Notes: generated by a model from the sequence alone, not told the origin. DNA of 39,899 nucleotides from Gemmatimonadales bacterium (GCA_009840115.1 VXOJ01000001.1:1-39899), one strand, 5' to 3'; positions 22,260 to 31,451 are shown, counted from the first letter of the stretch. Program-made: numbers and translations.

Positions 22260-24898
22260 CCGCCGCCGGCTTCGGCCAGCAGTCGCCGGTACACGCCCCG
22301 GGCCTCATCGAACTGGGCGTAGACGTGGTCCTGCTCCGACTGCGACCGCCAGCCGGGCCACTCACGCGCCTGGCGTTCGAGTTCGTCGATCCATTCGAGG
22401 CCGTACTGCGCGCCCGCCGCGTCGCGGATCGCCTCGCCTCCGACCGTGAACCAGACGGGGTTCGTGAACCCCTGCGGATAGCCCGCGTCGAGCGGGAACC
22501 GCTCCTCGGGCTCGCCCTCCGCCCGCAGGTGGATCCAGCCGCTTCCGTCGATCGCGATGTCACCCGAGTAGGACGCCGACATGCGGTCCTCGGAGAGTTC
22601 GAGGTCGAGGATGTCCTCGCCGTCGCGCACGAGCCAGACGCGCGTGAGCGGCACGATCGACCGCACGCTGGCGTCGACGTTCACGCTGGCGGCGCCGGCC
22701 CCGAGATCCAGGACGGAACCCGGGATCTCCCCGTTTACCGTGAGTTCGACCAGCGGCCCGTTGGTCACGAACGCCGCGGCGCCGCGCAGGCCCTCGAACC
22801 AGCCCTCGGCCGTCAGGCGCCCGTCCGGCGGGCGCACGTAGGTCCGCATCGCGCCCACCAGCGGCGTCGCGTGCAGGTTGCTGATCGAGTCCTCCCCGCC
22901 GGTCGCGCACACCCGCACGTCGTTGCTCCACAGCGCGTAGAGCGGGAAGAACCCCGCCCGCTCCGCCGTGGACCACTCGAGCGCGTCGCTCGTCCCGAGC
23001 ACAGCGTCGACCATGAACCCCTTCCCGCCCATCAGCCCGAACGTGAGCGGGTCCACATCGCCGAAGTAGGGGTGGACGTAGCCCGTCGTCGCCCCCTGGT
23101 CCTTCGCCTTCCGCATCATGTCCGTGTTCGACGGATACAGGCTTTCGATCGCCGTCCCCTCGTATCCCGTCGTGAAGGGCGAGATGAGGTGGTCCCGCAT
23201 CCCGAACATGAACACGTGTCCGTAGAACGGCGGCCGGTACTCCTGCCCGACGATGACCACCATGTCCTCCGTCTCCGCCGACACCGGGTGTTCGCCGCCG
23301 CCGGGCACGAAGAACTGGTGGTCGAGGATCCGGTTGTCCTTGTTCGCCACCTGCTCGTTCACGATGTCCTGATCCTCCGCCGCGGACATGAACATCAGGT
23401 TCTCGAGCGAGTTGTGGAGGTTCCCGGCGTAGTTCATGTGGACGTGCGTGGAGCCGTTGTGCCACCCGTCCGCCGACAGGTCCGCGAACCGGTGCAGCGT
23501 GACCTCGAGTTCCACCGTGGCATCCGCCTCGATCGCCACCTTCATGCGCTGCGGCTCGATCTCGAAGCCCTTCACGATGGTGAGGTCCGCTTCGCCCGGC
23601 GGGAGCGCGACCGTGAACGTCCCGTCGGTGTGGAAGGCCGGGTAGCGCCCCCGCTGGCCGATGCGGGCGTACTCGTCGGGCGGGGCGTGGTACTTGCCGT
23701 CCGGCCCCAGCAGGGTGACGCGCGCCGCAACGGGGTCCCGTCCGCTCGCGTCCGTGCGCACCGTGACCGAGAGCATGCCGGTCGGCCCCGCGTAGGCGCG
23801 CTCCCCGATCTCGATCCGCCGCCGGCCGCCGCCGTAGGTTTCGATGAGTTCGAGTTGCGGGAGGCCGCCTTCGTTCGTGATGTAGGCGATCGTCTCGCCG
23901 TCGGGCGACCAGCGCGGGTGGAAGGCGTCGTGCTCGAAGAAGGTGAGCTTGTACGGCTCCCCGCCCGTCGTCGGCTGCACGTACAGGTTGTTGAACTGGT
24001 CCGCCGCCCCCGCGGTCGACGAGTAGACGAAGCGCCGGCCGTGCAGCGACACGTCCGGCCGCGTGCGGTACAGCGTCTGCTCCCGCAGCACCGTCTGAGC
24101 CTCCAGGATCCCGTCCGCGCGCGCCGGCACCCGGATCACGTTGCCCGAGCCCAGCGGGACGTCGCGGTTCGAGACGAGGAGGAGTTCCTCTCCGTCCGGC
24201 ATCCACGCGGGCGAGATATACATGTCCATGGGCCCGAAGTAGAGCCGGTTGTTCCCGTAGGAGTTGTCGCTCGTGACCGCGATCTCGGGCCCCGCCCAGT
24301 CGCCGTCCGCCACCTCCCGGATGTAGACGTTGAAGAACCCGTTGGGCGCGCTCGACACGTAGGCGAGGCGCGTGCCGTCGGGAGAGAACACGGGGTCGGC
24401 GTACACGAAATCGTCGTCCGTGAGCGCCCGCGTCTCGCCCGTCTCCGTGTCGAGGATCTCGAGCTGGATCCGCTCGCCGCCGTAGTCGGCGGTGTACGCG
24501 ATCCAGCGGCCATCGGGCGAGTAGGACGGGGACGAGTGGTACGTGCCCCCGCGCGTGAGTTCCGTCGCGTCGCCCGTCTCCACGTCCACTTCCCAGACGG
24601 AGCCAGCCATCCCCACCGCGATCGACTCGCCGTCGGGGGACCAGGTGGGGAACCACGGCGTCGTCCCCGGCGCCGGCGGCAGGTAGTAGTTGTGCATGTA
24701 GTTGCCGCCGTGCCGCACGCCGGGATAGCCGCCGAACGCGGGCGGCGGCTCTTCGTCGAGGAGCGGCGCTACGGGCCGGGCCGAGGCGGACTCGAGCAGC
24801 CCCGGCTCGCCGGATATGCCGGGCGCGCCGTCGCCGGGTTCACAGCCGAGGAGGACGCCGACGGAGAGAACGAGAACGGGAGCGGGGCCGATACGCAT
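22256..24898 (-). CDS. TolB-type propeller fused to CehA/McbA-like metallohydrolase, lipoprotein
   Basis: 880 aa from ATG at 24898. The signal peptide ends in a lipobox LLGC (Cys 19), so the protein is an envelope lipoprotein. Residues 75-350 contain at least five TolB/PD40 repeats (WSPDGESIAV, YSPDGRWIAY, FSPDGTRLAY, WMPDGEELLL, WSPDGETIAY). Residues 470-800 form a PHP-like CehA/McbA domain: STHVHMNY (H485, H487), then GQEYRPPFYGH (E553, H561), GYVHPYFGD and CATGGEDS, the metal ligands of this amidohydrolase-like fold. The family name comes from carbaryl ester hydrolase, but most members have unknown substrates. An earlier in-frame ATG (24955) would spoil the signal peptide. It is coupled to the acyl-CoA ligase downstream. 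Confidence 0.88.
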   Translation of the reverse strand: MRIGPAPVLVLSVGVLLGCEPGDGAPGISGEPGLLESASARPVAPLLDEEPPPAFGGYPGVRHGGNYMHNYYLPPAPGTTPWFPTWSPDGESIAVGMAGSVWEVDVETGDATELTRGGTYHSSPSYSPDGRWIAYTADYGGERIQLEILDTETGETRALTDDDFVYADPVFSPDGTRLAYVSSAPNGFFNVYIREVADGDWAGPEIAVTSDNSYGNNRLYFGPMDMYISPAWMPDGEELLLVSNRDVPLGSGNVIRVPARADGILEAQTVLREQTLYRTRPDVSLHGRRFVYSSTAGAADQFNNLYVQPTTGGEPYKLTFFEHDAFHPRWSPDGETIAYITNEGGLPQLELIETYGGGRRRIEIGERAYAGPTGMLSVTVRTDASGRDPVAARVTLLGPDGKYHAPPDEYARIGQRGRYPAFHTDGTFTVALPPGEADLTIVKGFEIEPQRMKVAIEADATVELEVTLHRFADLSADGWHNGSTHVHMNYAGNLHNSLENLMFMSAAEDQDIVNEQVANKDNRILDHQFFVPGGGEHPVSAETEDMVVIVGQEYRPPFYGHVFMFGMRDHLISPFTTGYEGTAIESLYPSNTDMMRKAKDQGATTGYVHPYFGDVDPLTFGLMGGKGFMVDAVLGTSDALEWSTAERAGFFPLYALWSNDVRVCATGGEDSISNLHATPLVGAMRTYVRPPDGRLTAEGWFEGLRGAAAFVTNGPLVELTVNGEIPGSVLDLGAGAASVNVDASVRSIVPLTRVWLVRDGEDILDLELSEDRMSASYSGDIAIDGSGWIHLRAEGEPEERFPLDAGYPQGFTNPVWFTVGGEAIRDAAGAQYGLEWIDELERQAREWPGWRSQSEQDHVYAQFDEARGVYRRLLAEAGGG

Positions 24899-24990
24899 CG
24901 CAGCTCGCAGGCTCGGGGATCGGTGAACAGGGGCCCCCAACTTGCTCCGCGCCAACCGCCCCGCGCAACGCGGTCAGGCGCCTTGTGTTC

Positions 24991-25010
24991 GGGGCCCGCG
25001 ATCAGGCCCC
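24991..25010. terminator. GC-rich hairpin downstream of the GYD gene
   Basis: GGGGCC (24991-24996) pairs with GGCCCC (25005-25010) around an 8-nt loop, 18 nt past the stop of the GYD-domain gene and about 90 nt before the metallohydrolase start. No T-run follows on the minus strand. It is a plausible but weak end point for the 31401-25028 unit. Confidence 0.3.
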
Positions 25011-25027
25011 GTCTTCGAAGTGGAGCG

Positions 25028-25348
25028 TCAGGCTCCGGGGAGGCGGTAGGAGACGCCCTGGGCGACGGCCGCGTCGACGGTCGCGGGGTCGATGAGCACG
25101 GTCACGGAGACCGTCAGGGCCCCGGCCGCGGCGATGTTCAGCGAGAGCGTCGTGGCGGCGGTCGAGTCGGGAAGATCGGTGATCAGGATGAGATCGTCGT
25201 CACCGAAGGCGTAGTAGAAGCCTTCGAGGGTGCCCCCGACGCTCTCGACCGTCTGGCGCAGCGCCTCGCGGCGTCCGGTGCCGCCCTCGGCGATCAGGCC
25301 CGTGAGGCCGGACTGCGTGTAGCTCGTGCGGAACATGTACTTGGCCAT
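25028..25348 (-). CDS. GYD domain protein
   Basis: 106 aa. The GYD-domain pattern is plain: MAKYMFRTSYTQSGLTGLI at the start, REALRQTVESVGGTLEGFYY, then FGDDDLILITDLPD and a C-terminal strand/helix half. These small ferredoxin-like proteins are common and have no established function. ATG at 25348 is preceded by CGGAGA at a good distance. It lies 47 nt downstream of the ankyrin-repeat gene and may be the last gene of the DUF1592/DUF1552 unit. It has no signal peptide, so it stays in the cytoplasm, unlike its three upstream neighbours. Confidence 0.9.
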   Translation of the reverse strand: MAKYMFRTSYTQSGLTGLIAEGGTGRREALRQTVESVGGTLEGFYYAFGDDDLILITDLPDSTAATTLSLNIAAAGALTVSVTVLIDPATVDAAVAQGVSYRLPGA

Positions 25349-25395
25349 GGTTCTCCGTATCCGTTTTTGTATGGTTTGGGGTGGTTCTCGGTCGG

Positions 25396-27402
25396 TCAGC
25401 AGGTAAGGCAGTTGTTGTTGTTGTGCGAGCCCAGGCCCTCGAGGAGCGCGACGGTCTCCGGGAAGGGCGAGACGCGCTGCACGGGGCCGTTCGCCATGTC
25501 GGCCGTCGTCTGGCCGCGGCGGCTGACCACCGTGACGTCGCCCCCCACTTCCACGAGATAGAGGATCATCTCGTTGTCGCCGCGCGACGCCGCGTTGTGC
25601 AGCGCCGTGTAGCCGTTGTGGTCGCGGGCGTTCACGTCCGCGCCGAGTTCCTCGACGAGGTACTTCACGGCAGGTATCCAGCCTTCGGGCGTGTGGCGGT
25701 GCGCGTTGCCCGCGAACCCCTCGCCGTATCCGACGCCGGAGGCCGCGTGGATCGGCATCACGCCCGGCCCGCCGGGGGGCACGGGCGGCAGCCCCGAGGC
25801 GTCCGGCGCGTTCGCCCGCGCCTGGTCCGCCGCTTCGGCGGCCTCGATCAGCTTCGCCCTCGCGTCCGCCGTGAGATTGTCGAGCTCCTTGTCGGGGAAC
25901 TCCTTCTGCTCCTCCTCCGGCAATTGGTCCCGAATGTCCTGGAGCAGCTTGAGGCGCTCCTCCTGCGGGAGTTCGACGTAGGAGGAGTCGCGCAGCGCGT
26001 TCAGCGCCTGCTGTCGCAGGAACTCGTCCGGGGAGAGACGCTGGCGCCGGGGGGGCGCCTTGGTCGGAATGTTCGGGTCGGCCCCGTGCTCGACGAGGAG
26101 CTTCATCGCCTCGACGTCCGTCGCGTAGGCGGCCCGCCAGAAGGCGGTGGCGCCGTTGGTGTCGACGAGGCCGCAGTTACGGTTGCCGCAGCCCGTATAG
26201 ACCATGTACCACGGATGCCGCGTGATTCGGTGGTTGGGATCCGCGCCCGCGGCGAGGAGCGCCTGTGCCACCTCCAGGTAATTCGCGCGCTGGAGCGACC
26301 GCTCCTGCGGCTGCGGGAAGCGGGTGCGCGGCTGCCACCTGGCGTTGATCACCGCCCACAGCGGCGACACCCCGTTGAGTTCCGAAGCGATGTTCGGGTC
26401 GGCTCCGCGTTCGAGGAGCATCAGTACGAGGTCGAACTGGCCGTTGATCGCCGCCATCACGAGCGGGCTCGTGCCGTCCGCGGCGCTCACCCGGTCGATG
26501 TCCGCGCCGCCGTCGAGGAGGGCGACGGTCGATTCCACGTACCCCTGCCGGACGGCATGCAGGAGGGGCGTCAGCCCACCGATCTTCTCCACGGGGGGCA
26601 GGAAGAGGCGACGGAAATCGTTCGGATCCTCTTCCTCTTCTTCCTCCTCCTCCGGCAAGCCCTCGGCATACACCGCGCGACCCGCGCGGACGGCGGCCTG
26701 CAGTTCGCCGGGCGTGGGGGCGCGAGCTTCATCCCCCTCTCCGGTGAAGGCCTCGAGCACGTGGGTTTCACGCTGCCGGGCCAGCCGGTCGAGCTTCTCC
26801 TGCTCGAGCAGGTCGATGACGAGCGACGTGATGTCGGGGTCGGCGCCGCCCTCCAGGAGGGCCCGGATCGCCTCCGCCCGGTTGCCGGCGGCCGCAAACG
26901 TGAGCGGCGTCTGGCCCCACTCCGCCTCGCGCGCGTCGGGATCCGCGCCCGCCCCGAGCAGCACGGAGACGGCCTCGGGGTTCCCGGCCGCGGCGGCCAG
27001 GTGGAGCGGCGTCGCGCCGCTCTGCGCCGTCAGGGCCGTCACGTCGGACCCCGCCCCGATCAGACTGCCGAGAATGTCCGCCGCACCCCTTCGCGCGGCC
27101 AGGTGGAGCGGCGTGTACTGCCCGACGCGCGTGACGGCCGCGATGTCGGCGCCGGCGTAGACGAGCATGTCGGTCAACTCGGCGTCGCCGCGCTCGGCCG
27201 CCCAGTGCAGGGCGGTCATCCCGTCTCCCTGCGCCGCGTTGACGTCGAGCCCCTGCCGCAGGAGTTCCCGCACCGTCTCGACTTCGCCGCGCATGGCGGC
27301 GTCGGCGACGGGCGAATCGGGCGGCGCATGGGGCGTCCCCGCCGAAACGAGGACCGCCGCGCAGAGGACCGCGAATCCGTGCCGGAGCCTGCCCCGTCGC
27401 AC
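25396..27402 (-). CDS. Exported ankyrin-repeat protein
   Basis: 668 aa. GTG at 27402 starts 2 nt after the DUF1552 stop. The N-terminus (RRGRLRHGFAVLCAAVLVSAG) is a signal peptide, so the repeats act outside the cytoplasm. Ankyrin units are recognisable at about residues 40-190 (GMTALHWAAERGDAELTDML, YTPLHLAARRGAADIL, TPLHLAAAAGNPEAVSVLLG, LTFAAAGNRAEAIRALLEGG), again at about 280-400, and at the C-terminus (YTALHNAASRGDNEMILYLV). Between sets are an eight-glutamate run (LPEEEEEEEED), a CGNRNC motif and a charged helical insert near 470-520. The protein ends in NNNNCLTC, a CxxC. It is regularly found beside DUF1592/DUF1552 proteins, and a scaffold role is likely but unproven. Confidence 0.9.
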   Translation of the reverse strand: MRRGRLRHGFAVLCAAVLVSAGTPHAPPDSPVADAAMRGEVETVRELLRQGLDVNAAQGDGMTALHWAAERGDAELTDMLVYAGADIAAVTRVGQYTPLHLAARRGAADILGSLIGAGSDVTALTAQSGATPLHLAAAAGNPEAVSVLLGAGADPDAREAEWGQTPLTFAAAGNRAEAIRALLEGGADPDITSLVIDLLEQEKLDRLARQRETHVLEAFTGEGDEARAPTPGELQAAVRAGRAVYAEGLPEEEEEEEEDPNDFRRLFLPPVEKIGGLTPLLHAVRQGYVESTVALLDGGADIDRVSAADGTSPLVMAAINGQFDLVLMLLERGADPNIASELNGVSPLWAVINARWQPRTRFPQPQERSLQRANYLEVAQALLAAGADPNHRITRHPWYMVYTGCGNRNCGLVDTNGATAFWRAAYATDVEAMKLLVEHGADPNIPTKAPPRRQRLSPDEFLRQQALNALRDSSYVELPQEERLKLLQDIRDQLPEEEQKEFPDKELDNLTADARAKLIEAAEAADQARANAPDASGLPPVPPGGPGVMPIHAASGVGYGEGFAGNAHRHTPEGWIPAVKYLVEELGADVNARDHNGYTALHNAASRGDNEMILYLVEVGGDVTVVSRRGQTTADMANGPVQRVSPFPETVALLEGLGSHNNNNCLTC

Positions 27403-27404
27403 GA

Positions 27405-28841
27405 TCAGGTCCCCGCGTCCGTCGTGGCCGGGTCGGCCTGGTTGAGCGCCATCGGGCCGGTACTGTCGCCGAACTCGTGCATGTCGTCCACGCCGAGCCC
27501 GTGCAGGACGGACAGCATGGCGTTCGCCATCGGCGTCCCGTCCGGAGCCTTGATGTGCAGGTTGCCTTCCAGCATCCCGTTTCCGTGTCCGAGCAGGAAG
27601 AGCGGCGCCCGCCGGTGGTTGTGCAGGTTCGCATCGGCCATCGGCGAACCCCACAGGACCACGCTCTGGTCGAGCAGGCTCTCCTCGCCGTGCATCGTGT
27701 TCTTGAGCTTGTCGATGAGGTACGGGAGCTGCCCCACGCGGAACTGGTTGATCCTGTTGAACTCCAGCACCGCCTCCTCCCGGTTCCCGTGGTGGGAGGC
27801 CGGGTGGAAGGGCCGGTCCGACTCGCTGTCGGGGAAGACCCGGTTCTGCGCGTCGCGACCCGTCTTGAACGAGATCACGCGCGTCATGTCGGTCTCGAGG
27901 GCGAGCACCTGGATGTCGAACAGCATCTGCATGTGCTCGGTGAACGAATCCGGAACGCCGGCCGGCGCCTCGGGCAGGGCGCGCTCCTCGCCGCTCGAAT
28001 TCCGTCCCTCGACCATCTGAATCCGGCGCTCCAGTTCGCGCACGTTGGTCAGGTACTGGTCCATGCGGCGGGCGTCCTCCGCGCCGAGCGTACGCTGAAC
28101 GGAGGAGACCTCGCCCGAAATCCAGTCGAGGATGCTGCGTCGCGTGGCCCGCCGCGCCGCCCGCTCCGCCTCGGTGCCTCCGGCGCCGAACAGAAGGTCG
28201 AAGGCGACCCGCGGATCGCGGATCATGGGCAGCGGTTCGGTCGGCGACGCCCAGCTCAGCGAGTCGGTGTACGCGCACGAGTAGTTGTACGTGCAGCCGC
28301 CCGCCTGATCCAGGTTCTCGATACAGAACTGCATCGACGGCATCGGCGTTTCCTGCCCGAAGCGCTGCGCGTAGATCTGGTCCATCGAGGTGCCGCAGAA
28401 GATGTCCGACCCCTGCGTCTGCTTCGGATGGGCCTGCGTCAGGAACACGGCGCTCGAGCGGAAGTGGTCCCCGCCGATCTCGGGCGGGGTGAACGCCTCG
28501 GCGTTCCGCACGTCCGTGTTGCTGATGATCGTCAGGTGCTCGCGGTACGGCCGCAGCGAGACGAGCGCGCTCTCATCGATGATCTCGAATTCGCGCCCCG
28601 CCTTTTCCGGCGCGAAGAGGAACTTCGTCGCGCCGTGCTCGCGGTTGCACCCCGCGAGGCCGTGCACCTCCTCGATCGCGATGAGCCGGGTCCCCTTCCC
28701 CTCCGTCAGGCTCTTCGCGCTCGTCGATCCCCACAGACGGCCCGCCGGAACCATGGCGTCGAGGAACGGCAGGGCGAGCGTGGCCCCCACACCCCGAATG
28801 AAGGTCCTGCGAGGCAGGTGCTGTCCAGTGATGAATTCCAT
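27405..28841 (-). CDS. DUF1552 protein, Tat-exported
   Basis: 478 aa. The N-terminus has a twin-arginine signal (PRRTFIRGVGATLALPFLDA), so the folded protein is exported by the Tat system, which hints at a bound cofactor or metal. The body matches the DUF1552 family: VHGLAGCNREHGATKFLFAP region, DHFRSSAVFLTQAHPKQTQG, then SVQRTLGAEDARRMDQYLTN and DLLFGAGG, and the closing VWGSPMADANLHNHRRAPL/HGNGMLEGNLHI block. The family almost always sits next to DUF1592-type cytochromes, here encoded 46 nt upstream. ATG at 28841 has GGGAG 4-5 nt before it. Its function is unestablished. Confidence 0.93.
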   Translation of the reverse strand: MEFITGQHLPRRTFIRGVGATLALPFLDAMVPAGRLWGSTSAKSLTEGKGTRLIAIEEVHGLAGCNREHGATKFLFAPEKAGREFEIIDESALVSLRPYREHLTIISNTDVRNAEAFTPPEIGGDHFRSSAVFLTQAHPKQTQGSDIFCGTSMDQIYAQRFGQETPMPSMQFCIENLDQAGGCTYNYSCAYTDSLSWASPTEPLPMIRDPRVAFDLLFGAGGTEAERAARRATRRSILDWISGEVSSVQRTLGAEDARRMDQYLTNVRELERRIQMVEGRNSSGEERALPEAPAGVPDSFTEHMQMLFDIQVLALETDMTRVISFKTGRDAQNRVFPDSESDRPFHPASHHGNREEAVLEFNRINQFRVGQLPYLIDKLKNTMHGEESLLDQSVVLWGSPMADANLHNHRRAPLFLLGHGNGMLEGNLHIKAPDGTPMANAMLSVLHGLGVDDMHEFGDSTGPMALNQADPATTDAGT

Positions 28842-28887
28842 GTTCTCCCTCTCGGAACGTCGGACCGCCGCGCGGCCGCTGGGCCGT

Positions 28888-31401
28888 CTAGCGGCGGTCT
28901 TCGGAAACCTCCTCGGAAACCTCTTCTTCTACCGCAGTCGCGGGCATGGCCCGCTTCATCCTGAAGGCATCGCCGTTCACGACGCCCATGATCAGCGACG
29001 AAAGTCTGTAGTCGTCCTCTTCCGCGTCTTCCACGATCGACCGGATCCATGGCTGGTCGTAGTACTCGACGCGACGGCCGAGCGCGTACGCGGCCAGGTT
29101 CTCCGTGAAGTTCCGGAGCAGCGGCAGCGGGCGCTTCAGGAGCGCGTCGACGAGTTCGGGCGGCGTCTGGACCGGCGTTCCGTCGTAGAAGTCGCCGCGG
29201 GTGTCGAGCGGCATCCCGTTCTCGCGCAGGCGCCACTTCCCGGTCACGTCGAAGTTGTCCAGCGCGAGGCCGATGGGATCCATGAACCGGTGGCAGGACC
29301 GGCACGCCGGACTCGCGCGGTGCATCTCCATTCGCTCGCGGGTCGTGAGCAGGCGGCCGTCCATCGATTCTTCCGTCTCATCCAGATCCGGCACCCCCGG
29401 CGGGGGCGGCGGGGGCGGCGTCCCGAGCAGCACCTCCATCACCCACTTTCCGCGAAGCACCGGAGACGTGCGGTTCGCGAGCGACGTGAGGACGAGGACG
29501 CTGCCGTGGCCGAGGACCCCGACGCGCTCGTCTCCGGGATAGCTCACGCGCTGGAAGTCGCGCCCCGCCACGTTCTCCAACCCGTAGTGGTGGGCCAGGC
29601 GCTCGTTCACGAACGTGTAGTCCGCCCGGAAGAAATCGAGCAGGCTCCGATCCTCGCGGATGAGGCTCTGGAAGAGGAGTTCCGTCTCCCGCTTCATGGC
29701 GTCCGCGAGGTTCTCGTCGAAGTTCGGATAGAAGTTCGGGTCGGGACGGACCTTGTAGAGGTCCTGCAGCCGCAGCCACTGGGACACGAAGCGCGAACTC
29801 AGAGCCTCGGAGCGTGGATCGGCGAGCATGCGGCGCGCCTGCCGCTCCAGTTCGCCGGCATCGGACAGCCGTCCCTCGACCGCCGCGGCGCGCAGTTCCT
29901 CGTCGGGCGGCAGGCCCCAGAGGAAGAACGAGAGCCGCGAGGCGAGGTCGATGCCCTCCAGCGCGTAGGTCTCTCCGCTCCTGACGCCTTCGGGCTCGCG
30001 CTCGAGCCGGAGGACGAAGAAGGGGCTCGCGAGGACCGCCTCGAGGGCCATGCGCACGCCGACTTCGAACCCGCCCTGCTCGACGCCCATGTCGTAGAAC
30101 GTCATCAGGCCGTCGACCTCGCTCGGTTCGAGCGGGCGGCGGTAGGCGCTGCGCGCAAGGTCGGTCAGGATGCCGCGGGCGCAGGGCCGCTCCTCGACGG
30201 ACGACGTGGGCCGGCAGGTGAAGATGCGCTTGCGGACCGGCGACTCCGACACCCCGGTCGGATTGTGCGGCCCGCCGATGATGAGGTCCTGCAGGTGCGG
30301 CAGCGTCGTGACCCCGCCGCCGCCCGAACCGCCGCCGGCGTTGGACCACACGTGCGGCCGGATCAGGTCCTCGTACGGCCCCTCCTGCCGCCGGATGAAG
30401 GCCGCGGAGACGCGGTGCTGGCCGGCGCGGACGAAGACCGGTTCCGTTTCGACGGGCGTGAAGCCGCGGTCATCGGCCCCGCCGCCGCGCCGCGTGTAGT
30501 GGAGGAGCGCGACCCGCTCGCCGCCGACCGAGATGTCGATGTCCTCCATGCGGGAGTTCGCGCCGGAGGTGAAGACGAGCGAGAAGGTGTACTCGCCGTC
30601 GGCCGGGAAGGTGTGCTCCACGACCATCCCGCCGCGTGTCCCGAACGGGGCCCCCTCCACGTGGTCCCACGGGTGCTGCGACACGTACTGCGAGTTCTTG
30701 TACGTCGTGTTGACCGGCGGCGCGTTGCGGTCGCCTACCGCCATGCGGCTGATCTCGGCCGCCCCGTTCAGGTAGGCGTCGAGGAGCGTCGGCGAGAGCG
30801 CCTGCACGTCGGCGATATTGTCGAAGTTGGCGCTCATCTGGTCGTTGGGGAGCCACTTCCCGGCGTCGACCTCGAGCCCCAGCAGGTCGCGGATCGCCCG
30901 TTCGTACTCGGGGCGGTTGAGCCGCTGGAAGGTGCGGCCGCCGGGGTTCGGGTTCCGCGCCGCGGCGTCGTCGACGATGTCCTCGAGCGTCTCGACGAGT
31001 TCGAGGAGTTCCTCCTCCGGAGGACGGCGCACGCCGGGCGGCGGCATCATGCCGGCGCGCAGCTTGCGGATCATCTTCTCGGCGGTCGCCGCCTCCTCGT
31101 CCGCGGCGTCCACATCGAACGATTCGAGGGTGAGGTTGCCCGCGAACCGGCGGCTGTTGTGGCAGTTCGTGCAGACGCCCTGGACGATGTCGTTCGGGTC
31201 CGCCGCGACGGGGGCGACGGTCGCCGGAGACGGGGACGGGGCGGGCGCGTGGACGAACTCGGCGACCGAACCGACGCCGGGCTGGCCGGCGGCCCCCTCT
31301 ACGGCCGCGGCGGACGCGACCCGGCCTTCCTGCGCGGGGAGGCTCGCGGGGACCGCGAGAACCAGCGCCAGGGCCGCGCCGACCGTGCGGATCGCCATCA
31401 T
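28888..31401 (-). CDS. DUF1592 cytochrome-c-type protein (DUF1587/1595/1592/1588/1585)
   Basis: 837 aa. ATG at 31401 with AGGAAG about 8 nt upstream gives a normal signal peptide (ALALVLAVPASLPAQ). A proline-rich linker leads to a heme-c domain with CTNCH at 77-81. Then follow the family modules in order: DUF1587 (FQRLNRPEYERAIRDLLGLE, then QMSANFDNIADVQALSP), DUF1595, DUF1592 (DFFRADYTFVNERLAHHYG), DUF1588 (VLRGKWVMEVLLGTPPPPPP, then CRSCHRFMDPIGLALDNFD, second heme motif at 700-704) and DUF1585 at the C-terminus (RNFTENLAAYALGR). The proteins are periplasmic redox proteins of unknown substrate, abundant in Planctomycetes and related groups. First gene of the DUF1592-DUF1552-ankyrin-GYD unit. 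An earlier ATG at 31425 has no ribosome site. Confidence 0.93.
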   Translation of the reverse strand: MMAIRTVGAALALVLAVPASLPAQEGRVASAAAVEGAAGQPGVGSVAEFVHAPAPSPSPATVAPVAADPNDIVQGVCTNCHNSRRFAGNLTLESFDVDAADEEAATAEKMIRKLRAGMMPPPGVRRPPEEELLELVETLEDIVDDAAARNPNPGGRTFQRLNRPEYERAIRDLLGLEVDAGKWLPNDQMSANFDNIADVQALSPTLLDAYLNGAAEISRMAVGDRNAPPVNTTYKNSQYVSQHPWDHVEGAPFGTRGGMVVEHTFPADGEYTFSLVFTSGANSRMEDIDISVGGERVALLHYTRRGGGADDRGFTPVETEPVFVRAGQHRVSAAFIRRQEGPYEDLIRPHVWSNAGGGSGGGGVTTLPHLQDLIIGGPHNPTGVSESPVRKRIFTCRPTSSVEERPCARGILTDLARSAYRRPLEPSEVDGLMTFYDMGVEQGGFEVGVRMALEAVLASPFFVLRLEREPEGVRSGETYALEGIDLASRLSFFLWGLPPDEELRAAAVEGRLSDAGELERQARRMLADPRSEALSSRFVSQWLRLQDLYKVRPDPNFYPNFDENLADAMKRETELLFQSLIREDRSLLDFFRADYTFVNERLAHHYGLENVAGRDFQRVSYPGDERVGVLGHGSVLVLTSLANRTSPVLRGKWVMEVLLGTPPPPPPPGVPDLDETEESMDGRLLTTRERMEMHRASPACRSCHRFMDPIGLALDNFDVTGKWRLRENGMPLDTRGDFYDGTPVQTPPELVDALLKRPLPLLRNFTENLAAYALGRRVEYYDQPWIRSIVEDAEEDDYRLSSLIMGVVNGDAFRMKRAMPATAVEEEVSEEVSEDRR

Positions 31402-31439
31402 TCTGTACGCTTCCTGTCGGGGCATTGAAACCGCTTTTT

Positions 31440-31451
31440 CGAACCGGTTCG
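31440..31451. promoter_or_regulatory. 12-bp palindrome upstream of the DUF1592 operon
   Basis: CGAACCGGTTCG is a perfect palindrome centred on CG, 39 nt upstream of the DUF1592 start. On the minus strand an AT-rich TTTTAATAC stretch (about 31463-31471) lies just before it and could include the -10 box. CG-centred palindromes of this shape are typical of LacI/GalR-type operators. No such regulator is encoded in the window. Confidence 0.35.

Noticed and set aside
25409..25425. GTT/GTTGTT trinucleotide run
   Set aside because: It encodes the NNNN tail of the ankyrin protein; four units are too few to count as a microsatellite element.
22241..25561. Very long plus-strand open frame (over 1,100 codons)
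   Set aside because: It is antisense to the metallohydrolase and ligase genes; its Arg/His/Val-rich translation has no domain and is a GC-codon shadow.
26630..26660. CTC/TTC run on the plus strand
   Set aside because: It is the Glu-rich stretch of the ankyrin protein read on the other strand, not a separate repeat.
28390..31428. Plus-strand open frame of about 1,000 codons
   Set aside because: Antisense to the DUF1592 and DUF1552 genes, which carry clear domains on the other strand; composition is that of a shadow frame.
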